A stretch of DNA of 64,000 bases from Propionicimonas paludicola (GTDB taxonomy: Bacteria; Actinomycetota; Actinomycetes; Propionibacteriales; Propionibacteriaceae): NCBI RefSeq assembly GCF_002563675.1, contig NZ_PDJC01000001.1, positions 1 to 64,000 of the forward strand, given 5' to 3'. Both the position numbers and the translations under genes were made by a program. The notes beneath the pieces are model-generated. The model saw only the letters and a list, made by a program, of their open reading frames with translations. It made no database searches and was not told the DNA's origin. Positions 1-8,210 of this stretch are shown piece by piece; position 1 is the stretch's first letter, and each line of letters opens with the position of its first letter.

Positions 1-2
1 GG

Positions 3-317
3 GTCCGTCCCGACGATGCCCGCGGCTATGCCCGTCGGGTGTTGGTGAATCTGAGCGTCGATCGGTGGCGGCGCCGTGGCCCGGAGTCGGTCGAGCTGAC
101 CGAGTTCGCGGCGTCCGGCTCGGCCGAGGCCGGCGTCGACGATCGGGACGAGATCGTCCGGTTGTTGCGGACGCTCTCGCCCCATCAGCGGCGGGTGATC
201 GTGCTGCGCTACTTCGACGATCTGACTGAGCCCGAGGTGGCCCGCACCCTCGGGGTGAGCGTGGGCACCGTGAAGTCGGCCTGCTCGCGCGGGCTGGCCT
301 GCTGCGTGAGCAACTGA
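3..317 (+). CDS. SigE-family ECF sigma factor, C-terminal part (cut by window start)
   Basis: The frame is open from the left edge, so the N-terminus lies outside the window. Visible residues cover the end of region 2 (a basic VDRWRRR stretch) and all of region 4, with LSPHQRRVIVLRYFDDLTEPE followed by the helix-turn-helix around GVSVGTVKSACSRGL. Region 4 recognises the -35 element. The family normally ends with an LREQL-type helix. Here that helix is in the next frame from about 299, while this frame runs into a stop after a cysteine-rich tail. A one- or two-base indel near 295-300 is therefore likely. The next gene, also broken, looks like its membrane partner. Confidence 0.8.
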   Translation, partial: VRPDDARGYARRVLVNLSVDRWRRRGPESVELTEFAASGSAEAGVDDRDEIVRLLRTLSPHQRRVIVLRYFDDLTEPEVARTLGVSVGTVKSACSRGLACCVSN

Positions 318-341
318 CCCCGATCAAGAGGGGGAACGGTG

Positions 342-1388
342 ATGGACGAAGTGGAGACCCGCTTGCGGGATGGCCTGATTGCGGTGGCGGAGCCGGTGCG
401 TCCGACCGTTCAGGCGGAGGCGCTGTTCGCTCCCGGAGAGCGGCTGCGGCGCGTCCGGCGGTCCGCGCGGTGGCCGGTGGGCTCGCACTGGCCCTGGTCG
501 GCTGGCTGAGCTGGACGGGCCTGGCGCCGCTGCGCCCGAACGGGTCGGCCCCGGTGGTCGCCACGCCGTCCCCGTCGGTGGTGGACACGGAGGACCCGTC
601 CCGCTAGCGAAGGACCGGGCGCGCATCGAGCTGTCCTCCAATGCGGGGGTGACTGCCCGGGTGGAGGGATCGGCGGTGCCGTCCGCGGGCGGGCTGACGG
701 TGACGCTATTTCGGTACAGCCCCTCCGGGGCGCTTCTGCAGAGTTGGACGGGTGAGGCCACCGCAGATCGGCCCTTCGACGTCGCCTCGGACCTGGGGCA
801 ACACTTGCGGATCGGAGTGCTGGCCCACCGGGCAGTCCACCTCTGGGCGCCGATGAGCTTCGCCTGGGATGACACCCCCGGCATCCTCTATGAGCCGTTG
901 CCCGGGGTGGATGCGACCTTGTACGTGGCCTACTACGACGACGGTCGAGTTCCGACGATCGACCGGCTGGAATGGGAGAGCCCGTCCGGGGAGCACTTCG
1001 ACGGCACGGGCAAGCGGCTGTCGCAGGTGCATGTGGCGCTGGGTGGCCTCGACGGCTGGCTCTACCTGGATCAGACGCACACCGTTCTGCGCTACAAGAT
1101 CAACGACATGGTGAACTCCTTCCGGCGCGGGGCGCTCGTGCTGGACTGTGACGCCCCTGACCCCGCCATGGGGCCGACCAAGTCCCTACAGGTGTGCCTG
1201 GTGCCCCACGGTTCGACGATCATCCGGACGAAGCTGGCCCCGGCGTCCGGCACTCGCAGCGGTACCACCTGGACGGCTGGGACGTGATCATGGCGATCGG
1301 CACTCCGCAGTCCGGCAACCTGGTGACGTCAGTGACCTACCGGGACGACCGTGGCTACACCTACACGGAGACTCCGCGCCCCGAGTAG
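342..1388 (+). pseudogene. Membrane partner of the sigma factor, broken by several frameshifts
   Basis: A conceptual protein can be followed through four frame segments. A cytoplasmic start (MDEVETRLRDGL) is at 342 to about 465. A single transmembrane segment (GGLALALVGWLSW) is read in another frame at 467-605. An extracytoplasmic domain is in a third frame from about 600 to 1255. An ending (GYTYTETPRPE) is back in the first frame at about 1255-1388. The order of cytoplasmic tail, one membrane span and outer domain is what follows SigE-type sigma factors in actinomycetes and suggests an anti-sigma or sensor role. There are no in-frame nonsense codons apart from the frame changes, so indel errors in the sequence are as likely as true decay. 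Confidence 0.6.
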
Positions 1389-1514
1389 GGGTCTGATCGG
1401 TGCACCTGCGAGCGTCGGCGGGCGCTGGGGTGGGCTGGGGGCTCAGGGCGTCCGTCTGACCAGGGGTTTCGCTCGGTTGGAGTTCTCCGCCGCTCAGCCG
1501 GTATCATCGCCGAC

Positions 1515-1602
1515 GGAGGATTCGCCTAGAGGCCTATGGCGCTCGCTTGGAAAGCGGGTTGGGTTCACGCCCTCACGAGTTCGAATCTCGTATCCTCCGC
1601 CA
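1515..1602 (+). tRNA. tRNA-Ser (anticodon GGA)
   Basis: The acceptor arms GGAGGAT and ATCCTCC pair, and the discriminator G is followed by an encoded CCA. The anticodon stem CTCGC/GCGGG encloses the loop TTGGAAA with anticodon GGA. A long variable arm follows, and the T loop reads TTCGAAT. At 88 nt it has the expected length of a class II tRNA. It sits at the left edge of an accessory region and could be that region's integration site, although I found no second copy of its 3' end in the window. Confidence 0.96.
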
Positions 1603-1785
1603 GTTGGCTAGGGAGGCGTGCTCCGACCACGGGAGGAGCGTTTCAGGCATCTGGCCCAGCTGTTATCCGCGGAGGGGTTGTCCCAATCGCAACCGGGCCA
1701 GGTCAGTCGCCCGCCTCCACGCAAGGACTGATCCGCCCCCCAGCAACCCACGCAGGGTGTGCCGGCGAGAGCCGCCCATGGGGGC

Positions 1786-2439
1786 CTAGGCCCACATCGG
1801 CGCTGCTGCACCGAGATGTGAGGCGAGAGCATCACCGGTGAGCCCGACCACGCGCTTGAAGAACACAAGGCACTGCTCGGCGTCGACCAAACGGAGCGGC
1901 GGATCCGCGAGCGGGCTGGCGGAAGCACGAACTGACTGGAGAACACGGACCGCTGGAAGGTGCTCATGTCCGTGGGCGATCGCGTGACGCACCTTGAGCC
2001 ACTGGTCGATCCTGGCTTCAACATCAGACGGTTGCACGGCAATCGATCCCTGACCGCGACCACCAGCCTGGCGCCAAGCCCAGTGTTGCCGCGGGTCGAA
2101 ACCCACTCCTTGGAGAAGCCGACGCGTGTTCTGCGCGTTCGGAGTGGAGAAGGCGCCCACTTCCGACTGAACCCGGCCGACAATGACCTTGTAAGCGGGC
2201 AGAAATGGATCCGCCGCTGGAGGTTCCGACATTGCTGCGCAGCTCAACACCATGTCTTGGACGGCAGCCTGCCACGTCGCAACGGTGATCACCACCACCG
2301 CCCGGTTGATCGAGGTCTCTTGAGTGCGACGCCCGCGCCCGCCGCCTCCGGCATGCCGGTGCACAGAGACCAGGTTGTCGGCGTGCACGATCGCGCGACG
2401 GAAGTTCGCTGCTGCCTGGTTCAGGTCCACGATCCACAT
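1786..2439 (-). CDS. HEPN-domain protein (RiboL-PSP-HEPN-like)
   Basis: This 217-residue protein looks mostly helical. Near its C-terminus, residues 151-156 read RHAIAH, the R-x4-H motif of HEPN ribonucleases, within RIDQWLKVRHAIAHGHE, which resembles the RiboL-PSP-HEPN family. Such proteins usually act as RNases in toxin-antitoxin or phage-defence settings. No nucleotidyltransferase-type antitoxin is recognisable beside it, and the flanking gene is fragmented. It is the only intact frame of this size before 3.5 kb. The family assignment is from motif reading only. The ribonuclease activity is inferred. Confidence 0.6.
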   Translation of the reverse strand: MWIVDLNQAAANFRRAIVHADNLVSVHRHAGGGGRGRRTQETSINRAVVVITVATWQAAVQDMVLSCAAMSEPPAADPFLPAYKVIVGRVQSEVGAFSTPNAQNTRRLLQGVGFDPRQHWAWRQAGGRGQGSIAVQPSDVEARIDQWLKVRHAIAHGHEHLPAVRVLQSVRASASPLADPPLRLVDAEQCLVFFKRVVGLTGDALASHLGAAAPMWA

Positions 2440-2904
2440 AATGCCAGCGGACGGGGAGTTGGGCCGATGGTGTCAGAGCTCGCCCCGCAGCCCGGGCAAG
2501 CATCGCGCGGCGTCCGCAGCGGTGGTAACTCGGTGCGTGCACCGAGGCCGACCTGGCCACCTTCGCTGGCCTGGGAAGTGTCGCCCGTGTGGTGGCTGAC
2601 CCGACGCCGGGCCGGTCGCAGGAACCCAGGGCTCTTCGTGCCGTCGGAAGTAGGGCCTTCGACTCAGCCCGGTCCGATGGAAGCCCGCTTGAGATTCCGC
2701 ACCGCGGCTTTCCCAGACTCATGCCGGTCGTTCAGGACTTTGTGACGAGCCGCTTTGTGTATGCCGAGGTCCTCGGCAGGTTCATATTGGGAACCTTGGA
2801 CGCAGTGCTACCCGCTCGCATCGAGCGGGTAATCGCCACATCCCGCACCCCACTCGCGACCTGAAGGCACGAGATCCAGCGCATGCGGCGGTCGGCAGGG
2901 CAAG
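2440..2904. other. Gap without a recognisable gene
   Basis: Several short open frames exist on both strands, but none has a convincing ribosome-binding site, a family motif or a normal amino-acid balance. Because the flanking genes are frame-broken, a damaged gene could be hidden here. Confidence 0.4.
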
Positions 2905-3573
2905 ATGTCCTCTGTGATCACCCCACCGCCGCAACCAACCACGACGCGAGGTTGGGCAGGGCTCTGTTTTAATGTGCACAAGCAGCTCGCGGCCATTAAC
3001 GAACCGGTGGTCAAGGCCAAATTGGGGGCAGCTATCGCAGCCGCGGACGCCATGGACTTCGCCGTTCGTCTCCGTGGCTTTGGAGCGGCCTCAGCGCTGA
3101 TATGGCCATCGAGTTTGCGACCCTCGCGGGCATAGGCTCGCATCGGCTCAGCACGAAGTGCTGCCCACGCTCAAGCGGCGGATGCTAGTCGACTACTCCT
3201 GGGTGTCGACGGGAGGCTGGCTTCGATCGAGGAGTTCGTCGGCCTAAGCGGACGAGTAATCGACCAAGCACTCCGCGTGCTGAGCGAATACAATCCTACG
3301 GGAGTTGGAGCAGGCAGTTCTTCACAGCACCGAGATCGCTAGTTGGCACCGTTGACCCGGTCACAGCAGCGGACCAGATCTCGCGGAGAGGCTATGTCGA
3401 TGAAGTCGCCGACGCAGCGCTTGCTCTGACGCTCGCCTCGGGGATCACTGCAAGGTGCTATCGGCGGCGCTTGGCGAGGATGTGGTCTACAACCCCAATG
3501 TCTGGGGAGGCGGAGCGCAGGCAGTCGACATTGCGGGCTTTCTGCGGTCGCTGCCCACGGCGAGCGAGACTCG
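2905..3573 (+). pseudogene. 5' part of an unknown gene, fragmented by at least six frame changes
   Basis: Coding-like stretches follow each other on the plus strand but keep changing frame. They are residues like NVHKQLAAINEPVVKAKLGAA from 2905, DMAIEFATLAGIG from 3099, HEVLPTLKRRM from 3152, RLASIEEFVGLSGRVIDQAL from about 3181, LEQAVLHSTEIASWHR from 3296, VDPVTAADQISRRGYVDEVA from 3348, and EDVVYNPNVWGGGAQAVDIA from 3446. They then run into the intact frame at 3574. Together they would form the first half of a protein of about 440 residues. I do not recognise the family. The pattern of single-base frame changes without nonsense codons looks more like indel error than old decay. Confidence 0.5.
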
Positions 3574-4245
3574 TTGCTCGGCATGTGCGAGTTGGCATCT
3601 GCCAGGCCGGGGCTAGCGCTCAACAGCTATGGCGCATTCGATTCCTCGATCCTCAAGTCTGCTCGGAAGGTAGGGCTCCTGCAGGCCGTCACGGTGAAGT
3701 CCAGCGCTGCCGGCGCCTCACCACAGACGTACGTCTTTTCGCCGATCCAGGAGTCGCAGGACGACCGTCTCCTAACAACGGAAGCACTGCACCAGCGGAA
3801 GCTCTTCGTTGCCCACATTCTCTACGGTCACGAGAAGGCAGCGACGAGCATGGGGCGTATCCAGAGCCCCACCGTTCTCGTGAATGCGCTGGTGAATCGG
3901 GGCTCTGTCGGTCCAGCAACGAACATCTCGACCGATTATCACCTGCTGGAGGCCCACGGAATCGTTTCTGTACGATCTGGCTCCGGCGGGCGGGCGTATC
4001 TGGACGCCGTGAAGACTGAAATCATTGAGGGTGGCCTTGCTTGGCTCCAAGCATCACAATCCGCGGACTCAGGCGTGAGGGGTTCGCTAGAGCCGTTGCG
4101 TCCCCCGTCGAACTGGAAGACGCCAGAGGCGGACCGAGCAGAGATTGGGGATCAGCGGGAGGCCGACGAGATCACCGGCGCAGCGATACTTAAGCTTCGA
4201 GAAGCCCGACAGGAGGCCCAGCGTGCTGCCCGATTCGACTTCTGA
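3574..4245 (+). CDS. Hypothetical protein, C-terminal part of the fragmented gene
   Basis: An open frame of 223 residues continues the sense of the broken upstream segments. The text just before its first methionine (ERDSLLG) is in the same frame and reads as coding, so the methionine at 3574 is probably internal. A region around SSILKSARKVGLLQAV and a later one around TDYHLLEAHGIVSVRSGSGGR look like winged-helix elements, which would suit a DNA-binding protein, but this is only an impression. The end is charged and helical. The stop overlaps the GTG start proposed for the next gene by about 23 bases, suggesting translational coupling. The function is not known. Confidence 0.5.
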   Translation: MLGMCELASARPGLALNSYGAFDSSILKSARKVGLLQAVTVKSSAAGASPQTYVFSPIQESQDDRLLTTEALHQRKLFVAHILYGHEKAATSMGRIQSPTVLVNALVNRGSVGPATNISTDYHLLEAHGIVSVRSGSGGRAYLDAVKTEIIEGGLAWLQASQSADSGVRGSLEPLRPPSNWKTPEADRAEIGDQREADEITGAAILKLREARQEAQRAARFDF

Positions 4246-4265
4246 GCAGAACTCCTTGCCAATGG

Positions 4266-5525
4266 ATGATCTGGTTGCCCCCGGTGGCGCTTCGGCTGGA
4301 ACGAGAGGCAGTGGTCGCTCACACCTTTCTCGGCTTGGGCATCGAGCTCCCGCTGCAGCCAGCGTTACGGGTCGCCGCCTTGAGCATGCAGCTCCCGCGA
4401 AGCTCAGTGCCGGCGCCGAGCTTGAGATGCGGCTCGCCCGAATGTGCTTTCTGGCAGGGGAGTTACGTAAGGGCTGGGGTCGACCTTCAGCGCCATTACT
4501 ATCCGGATCCGTTGCTGATTACGGACCTGGATCTTCTGGCGTACTCGTTCACCCCGCAGATGAAGTCCGTCAAGTTGATCGGGGAGGCGAAGAGCGGGAC
4601 CGGGAAGTCGGCCCCAAAGCCACTGGACCGCGTCATCTGGTTGGCTGGGCTACAGCGAATTGTCCGCGCTGACCACGCGATCTTGCTGACCGCCACGCCA
4701 CCGTCCGAGAGAGTTCGTGACCTTGCTAGGACGCTCGACGTCGCCGCGCTTAGCACCGGCGATCTAGGAAGATGGGAGCAACGAGACCTCGCTGAGATGC
4801 AACAGAATGCTGGAAGCCAGGGCCCGGAAGCATGGCAGGCGACTGCATCCACTCACTTCGCAGTCAAGAAGGAGCCAGTTCTCGAGCGCGCCTTCTGGTC
4901 GCTCCGGTCGGAGATCTGGTTCGTCTCTCCGTGGCAGGCAACGAAGCGCTGCGTCGGGATCATCGCCGAGCTTCGAAAGTGGTGGACGCCAACGCTCGAC
5001 GATGACGACCAGGCGGCGCTGCGTTGGCTGTACGCGGAAGCGATCTCTGTGCTCGGGCTCCAGATCGTCATGCTGGTAGGTCTGGCTCGCTCAACCGACC
5101 CCCGAGATTGGCGCCAGCAGGTGGAGGACCGCTTGGCCGAAGGGCTCGTTCCGGCTCACGCGATGCGAACGCTATCGAAAGCAGTTGACATGTATGTTGC
5201 TCGGGCACTGTCGGCTGCTGGTGCTGATGCCACGCTGAAGGCGGAGTCTGTCGGTGCCTTCGAGCCCGCACCCCCACCTTGGACTGAGCAACTTGTCGAA
5301 CTGATCAACCGACTCGCAGAAGAGTCGACGCTGAGTGAGTTGCCCCGCCATATCGACTTAGTGATCCACGAGCGATTGGTGAAGCGAAGACACATTGCAC
5401 CGGACCTTCTACAAATCTGCGGCCACGATCTCGCATCTGGCGAGCGACACCGTCGTTGGCTCGCCGCATTCCTGCGCTCCGCGGCGGAGATACCAGATGC
5501 CGTCAGCAAGGCCCTCACGGCATGA
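4266..5525 (+). CDS. Protein with a PD-(D/E)xK-nuclease-like segment; 5' end broken
   Basis: The trustworthy part starts near 4440 with FWQGSYVRAGVDLQRHYYPDP. It then shows ITDLDLLAY followed about 20 residues later by LIGEAKSG. A D, then E-x-K on a following strand, is the signature spacing of PD-(D/E)xK nuclease folds. The remaining 300 residues look helical and are unfamiliar. The real start is probably GTG at 4223, six bases after AGGAGG. Between 4223 and about 4445 the likely protein changes frame more than once (for example FGWNERQWSLTPFSAW and AELEMRLARM lie in other frames). The neighbours suggest a conflict or defence role. The nuclease activity is inferred. Confidence 0.55.
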   Translation: MIWLPPVALRLEREAVVAHTFLGLGIELPLQPALRVAALSMQLPRSSVPAPSLRCGSPECAFWQGSYVRAGVDLQRHYYPDPLLITDLDLLAYSFTPQMKSVKLIGEAKSGTGKSAPKPLDRVIWLAGLQRIVRADHAILLTATPPSERVRDLARTLDVAALSTGDLGRWEQRDLAEMQQNAGSQGPEAWQATASTHFAVKKEPVLERAFWSLRSEIWFVSPWQATKRCVGIIAELRKWWTPTLDDDDQAALRWLYAEAISVLGLQIVMLVGLARSTDPRDWRQQVEDRLAEGLVPAHAMRTLSKAVDMYVARALSAAGADATLKAESVGAFEPAPPPWTEQLVELINRLAEESTLSELPRHIDLVIHERLVKRRHIAPDLLQICGHDLASGERHRRWLAAFLRSAAEIPDAVSKALTA

Positions 5526-5795
5526 AGACCTCCTGGAGACGGGGCCTTTCCCCGGGCATCAATCGGCTCACGGCTGCGCGCTGAGGCCGGATGTCTTTGG
5601 CTCTTTGGGTGGACACGCGGGCGCCAAGGTGAATCACAGCCGTTCGATGAGAAGCGTCGTTTGGCCCCTGTGGCGGGCTCGTGTCAACCTCGCGAGCTCG
5701 GCCGTCGGTTGGCGTGGACGGCCTCCGGTCGGGTGGCGAGGCTGTCGTCCCCAGTCTGACAAGTTCGCACCGCCGTCTTGCGTCATAATGACTAC

Positions 5796-6236
5796 ATGAG
5801 CGAACCTCCCCAACTTGTGAGCATCGGCTACGAGGGCAGGGACTTGAGCCAACTCGTGCGCGCTCTTCAGAGTTGCGATGTTCAGGTGCTGATCGACGTC
5901 CGTCTGACCCCGATATCCAGGAAGCGAGGGCTCTCCAAGTCGGCCCTCCGTGACGCGCTTGGCGCGGCCGGGATCGGCTACGTACATCACAGAGAGCTCG
6001 GAAACCCGAAAGACAACCGTGAGGCCTTTCGGCACGGCTCCACTCAATCCCGGATGCTGTACCGGCAACTACTTGAGTCGGATGAGGCTATGGGTGCGAT
6101 TCACCACGTGACTGAACTCCTCGATGAGGGCACTGTGGCTCTGTTGTGCTTCGAACGTGACCATTCCCAGTGTCACCGTGGAATAGTCGCGGACGTCATT
6201 GCCGAGGAGATGCCAGTGGAGCTGACCTGCGTCTAG
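5796..6236 (+). CDS. DUF488 family protein
   Basis: The 146-residue product has the family's landmarks: SIGYEGR at the N-terminus, LIDVRLTPISRKRGLSK, HHRELGNPKDNR, and CFERDHSQCHR near the C-terminus. DUF488 proteins lack an agreed activity. Some authors link them to nucleotide or nucleic-acid modification. I chose ATG 5796 over an in-frame TTG at 5778 because homology starts right after it. The gene runs tail-to-tail into the next one with a four-base overlap, and an Nmad2-like gene lies 0.9 kb on. These associations make a modification or defence role plausible but unproven. Confidence 0.85.
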   Translation: MSEPPQLVSIGYEGRDLSQLVRALQSCDVQVLIDVRLTPISRKRGLSKSALRDALGAAGIGYVHHRELGNPKDNREAFRHGSTQSRMLYRQLLESDEAMGAIHHVTELLDEGTVALLCFERDHSQCHRGIVADVIAEEMPVELTCV

Positions 6237-7057
6237 GTCTTCCGGGGGTACCAGACGCCAAGCCCCATGAAGGATTGAGGGTGTAGTAGCTGGTTCCCAA
6301 CGAAAAGGTGGGCATCCTTGTCTTCAGAAAAGAGCCCCTGCCACTTTGCGCGCAGGCGTTCGGGGATCTCGTCCGCTGGGTAACGAAGCGACCAGGTACG
6401 ACCAGCCTGTCCGACCTCCCAGTCGATCAGCGACTGGTCGTGCCCCTTGCAGGCTGGATCTGTGCAGCAGTACCGAACCCGCATGTCGTAGGGCTGTGGT
6501 TCGAGTTCATTGCGGACGTAATCCTCATCGAAGAGCGTTGGCATTGCCGCCCGGGCCACTTTCTGCTGCTGTGCTCGATTCCAGGGCTTCCCTTTGGTGA
6601 CGCTCACTTGCGGATTCAAAGGCTTGACTAGGCCGAGCGAGGGGCCCAGAGTATGAGGTGGAAGGTTCTTGTTAGCGCTGATCAACGCACAGGTTGTGGT
6701 GGCGCCCACCAGAGAGCCCAGCATCTCGCGACGCCTAGTCCACTTTCCTCGCTGCGAATCGATGACCTCGCCCGAGATGAGGCGTGAGATGTCAGGGGTG
6801 TACGACTCTGATCGGATGTCCTTGGCGCCGCGTGAGCGTATCGGGACCTCCACAATCTGGTACTTCTTGAATTGCAGATCGTAATCGAGCAGGCGGAAGG
6901 AGATCGGGTAAAGCCGTACCCACTCCGGCTGCGGCGTGTCAAGACGCACGCCGGCTGTGCACACTGTCTCGAGGTGCCTCTCGGACGGCGTCGGGTAGGT
7001 CTTCGCGGTAATGAGGATGCGGGCCTGCACCATTCCTTGGGCTGCCTGAGCAGTCAT
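6233..7057 (-). CDS. Conserved hypothetical protein with a Cys cluster, paired with DUF488
   Basis: The product has 274 residues, starting at the methionine of MTAQAAQGM. Upstream in-frame codons look non-coding. The N-terminal half is rich in beta strands, with ARILITAKTYP, PEWVRLYPISFRLL and FKKYQIVEVP, and reads like an OB-fold or similar barrel. Residues 197-206 read CCTDPACKGH, a possible metal site. The end (AHLFVGNQLLHPQSFMGLGV) is well ordered. It converges with the DUF488 gene and diverges from the Nmad2-like gene. I cannot name the family with confidence. A nucleic-acid-related role is a guess from the neighbours. Confidence 0.7.
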   Translation of the reverse strand: MTAQAAQGMVQARILITAKTYPTPSERHLETVCTAGVRLDTPQPEWVRLYPISFRLLDYDLQFKKYQIVEVPIRSRGAKDIRSESYTPDISRLISGEVIDSQRGKWTRRREMLGSLVGATTTCALISANKNLPPHTLGPSLGLVKPLNPQVSVTKGKPWNRAQQQKVARAAMPTLFDEDYVRNELEPQPYDMRVRYCCTDPACKGHDQSLIDWEVGQAGRTWSLRYPADEIPERLRAKWQGLFSEDKDAHLFVGNQLLHPQSFMGLGVWYPRKT

Positions 7058-7133
7058 GCGTCTCCTTCGATCATGATGAGACCCATAATGTCGAAATGCG
7101 GGATCCGCGTCAGGTAGTTCGGAGAGGAACCTC

Positions 7134-7159
7134 GGGCGCCGCACCGCGCGGCGGCGCCC
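7134..7159. repeat. GC-rich inverted repeat between divergent genes
   Basis: Arms GGGCGCCGC and GCGGCGCCC (nine bases) are separated by eight bases. The repeat lies in the 121-bp gap between two divergent starts, so an operator or a 5' mRNA hairpin is more likely than a terminator. No T-run follows. Confidence 0.5.
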
Positions 7160-7178
7160 GTTCCGTCAATATTGGGAC

Positions 7179-8003
7179 ATGGCCGACGATGCCCGAACGG
7201 GTCCGGCGAACCCGAACCGGGTGGACGCGCTCTTCAGCTATGTGGTGGCGACTGACTCTGGATTTGCGCCGAATCCGTTCTTCGGGGTTTGCACGTTGGC
7301 GTGCTGCAAGCCAGCGATCCGCAGGGCGATTGGCGGACGGCTGCTGCGTCAGTCGGGACGAGCCGACATCACTGAGCTGCGGAGGTCAGATCCGGGCTAC
7401 ATCCGAGCGCAGAACATCTGGGTGGTCGGGCTGGCCGGTGTTGGGCTGCGGGGTCGTCCGCATCGGTCGGTGGTGTTCGTGATGCAGGTCACCGACGTCC
7501 TCGATTTCGAGTCGTACCACCGGGAGTATCCGCAGAAGCGTCCGATGCGGACGCCGCCGGCCACGTCCGTTGATCCGGCCTGGCATGGGGATGCGATCTA
7601 CACCGGCAACGATCCGGCCACCGCGCGCCAGCTGGCCCCGTCCGCGCACTCCAACGGTGAGGCCGAGGACGAGGGCAACAAGTGGCACGACCTCGGCGGA
7701 CGCTACGTCCTGGTGTCGGATCACTTCGTCTACTTCGGGCCGGACGCGCCCTACTTGCCGATCGAGGGGAAGTTGCACCGCGGCAGGGGGCATCGCTCGA
7801 ATCACGGCGCCGAGGCCATCGCCGAGCTAGAGGCGCTGCTCAACGGGGAGTGGGCTGAACTGCTCGACGATCCAGAGAGGCGGGTGAGCTTCGTCGCGGG
7901 CGACCAGCCGAGCTGCGACTGCGGATGCGCAACGATCCACGCCGACTCCGACAGACATCGCTCAACTGGCGTCGGGACCCGCGCTCTTGCGACGAGACTG
8001 TGA
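7179..8003 (+). CDS. Nmad2-like protein (nucleotide modification associated domain 2)
   Basis: The 274-residue product begins with VDALFSYVVATDSGFAPNPF, followed by GVCTLACCKPAIRR. This matches the opening of Nmad2 domains (a Tyr-Val-Val, FAPNPF, then Cys-Cys-Lys-Pro). NIWVVGLAGVG and VVFVMQVTDVLDFESYHREY further follow the family, as does GDAIYTGND. The linker normally holding a GDW-type motif is altered here. The C-terminus after residue 240 has a CDCGC run and a frayed end. Nmad domains were defined by genome context with DNA-base modification enzymes. No modifying enzyme is present in this window, so the role stays open. Confidence 0.65.
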   Translation: MADDARTGPANPNRVDALFSYVVATDSGFAPNPFFGVCTLACCKPAIRRAIGGRLLRQSGRADITELRRSDPGYIRAQNIWVVGLAGVGLRGRPHRSVVFVMQVTDVLDFESYHREYPQKRPMRTPPATSVDPAWHGDAIYTGNDPATARQLAPSAHSNGEAEDEGNKWHDLGGRYVLVSDHFVYFGPDAPYLPIEGKLHRGRGHRSNHGAEAIAELEALLNGEWAELLDDPERRVSFVAGDQPSCDCGCATIHADSDRHRSTGVGTRALATRL

Positions 8004-8210
8004 GCTGATCGCGTTGGCCGCCTTTGCAGCAACGCCACGCGCTCAGTAGCAGGGGCGGCTAGTGGAATGGGACTGTGTCGCAAGAGTGGCCAACACGTTG
8101 CCTGAATCGCCGGGCGACACGAGTAGCTTCGTGGCTCCGCAACATCGGTCCCCGCTCAATGTTGCCGCTACCCTGGTGATCCCAGTCAATTCACGTTCTA
8201 GGGCTGCAAG

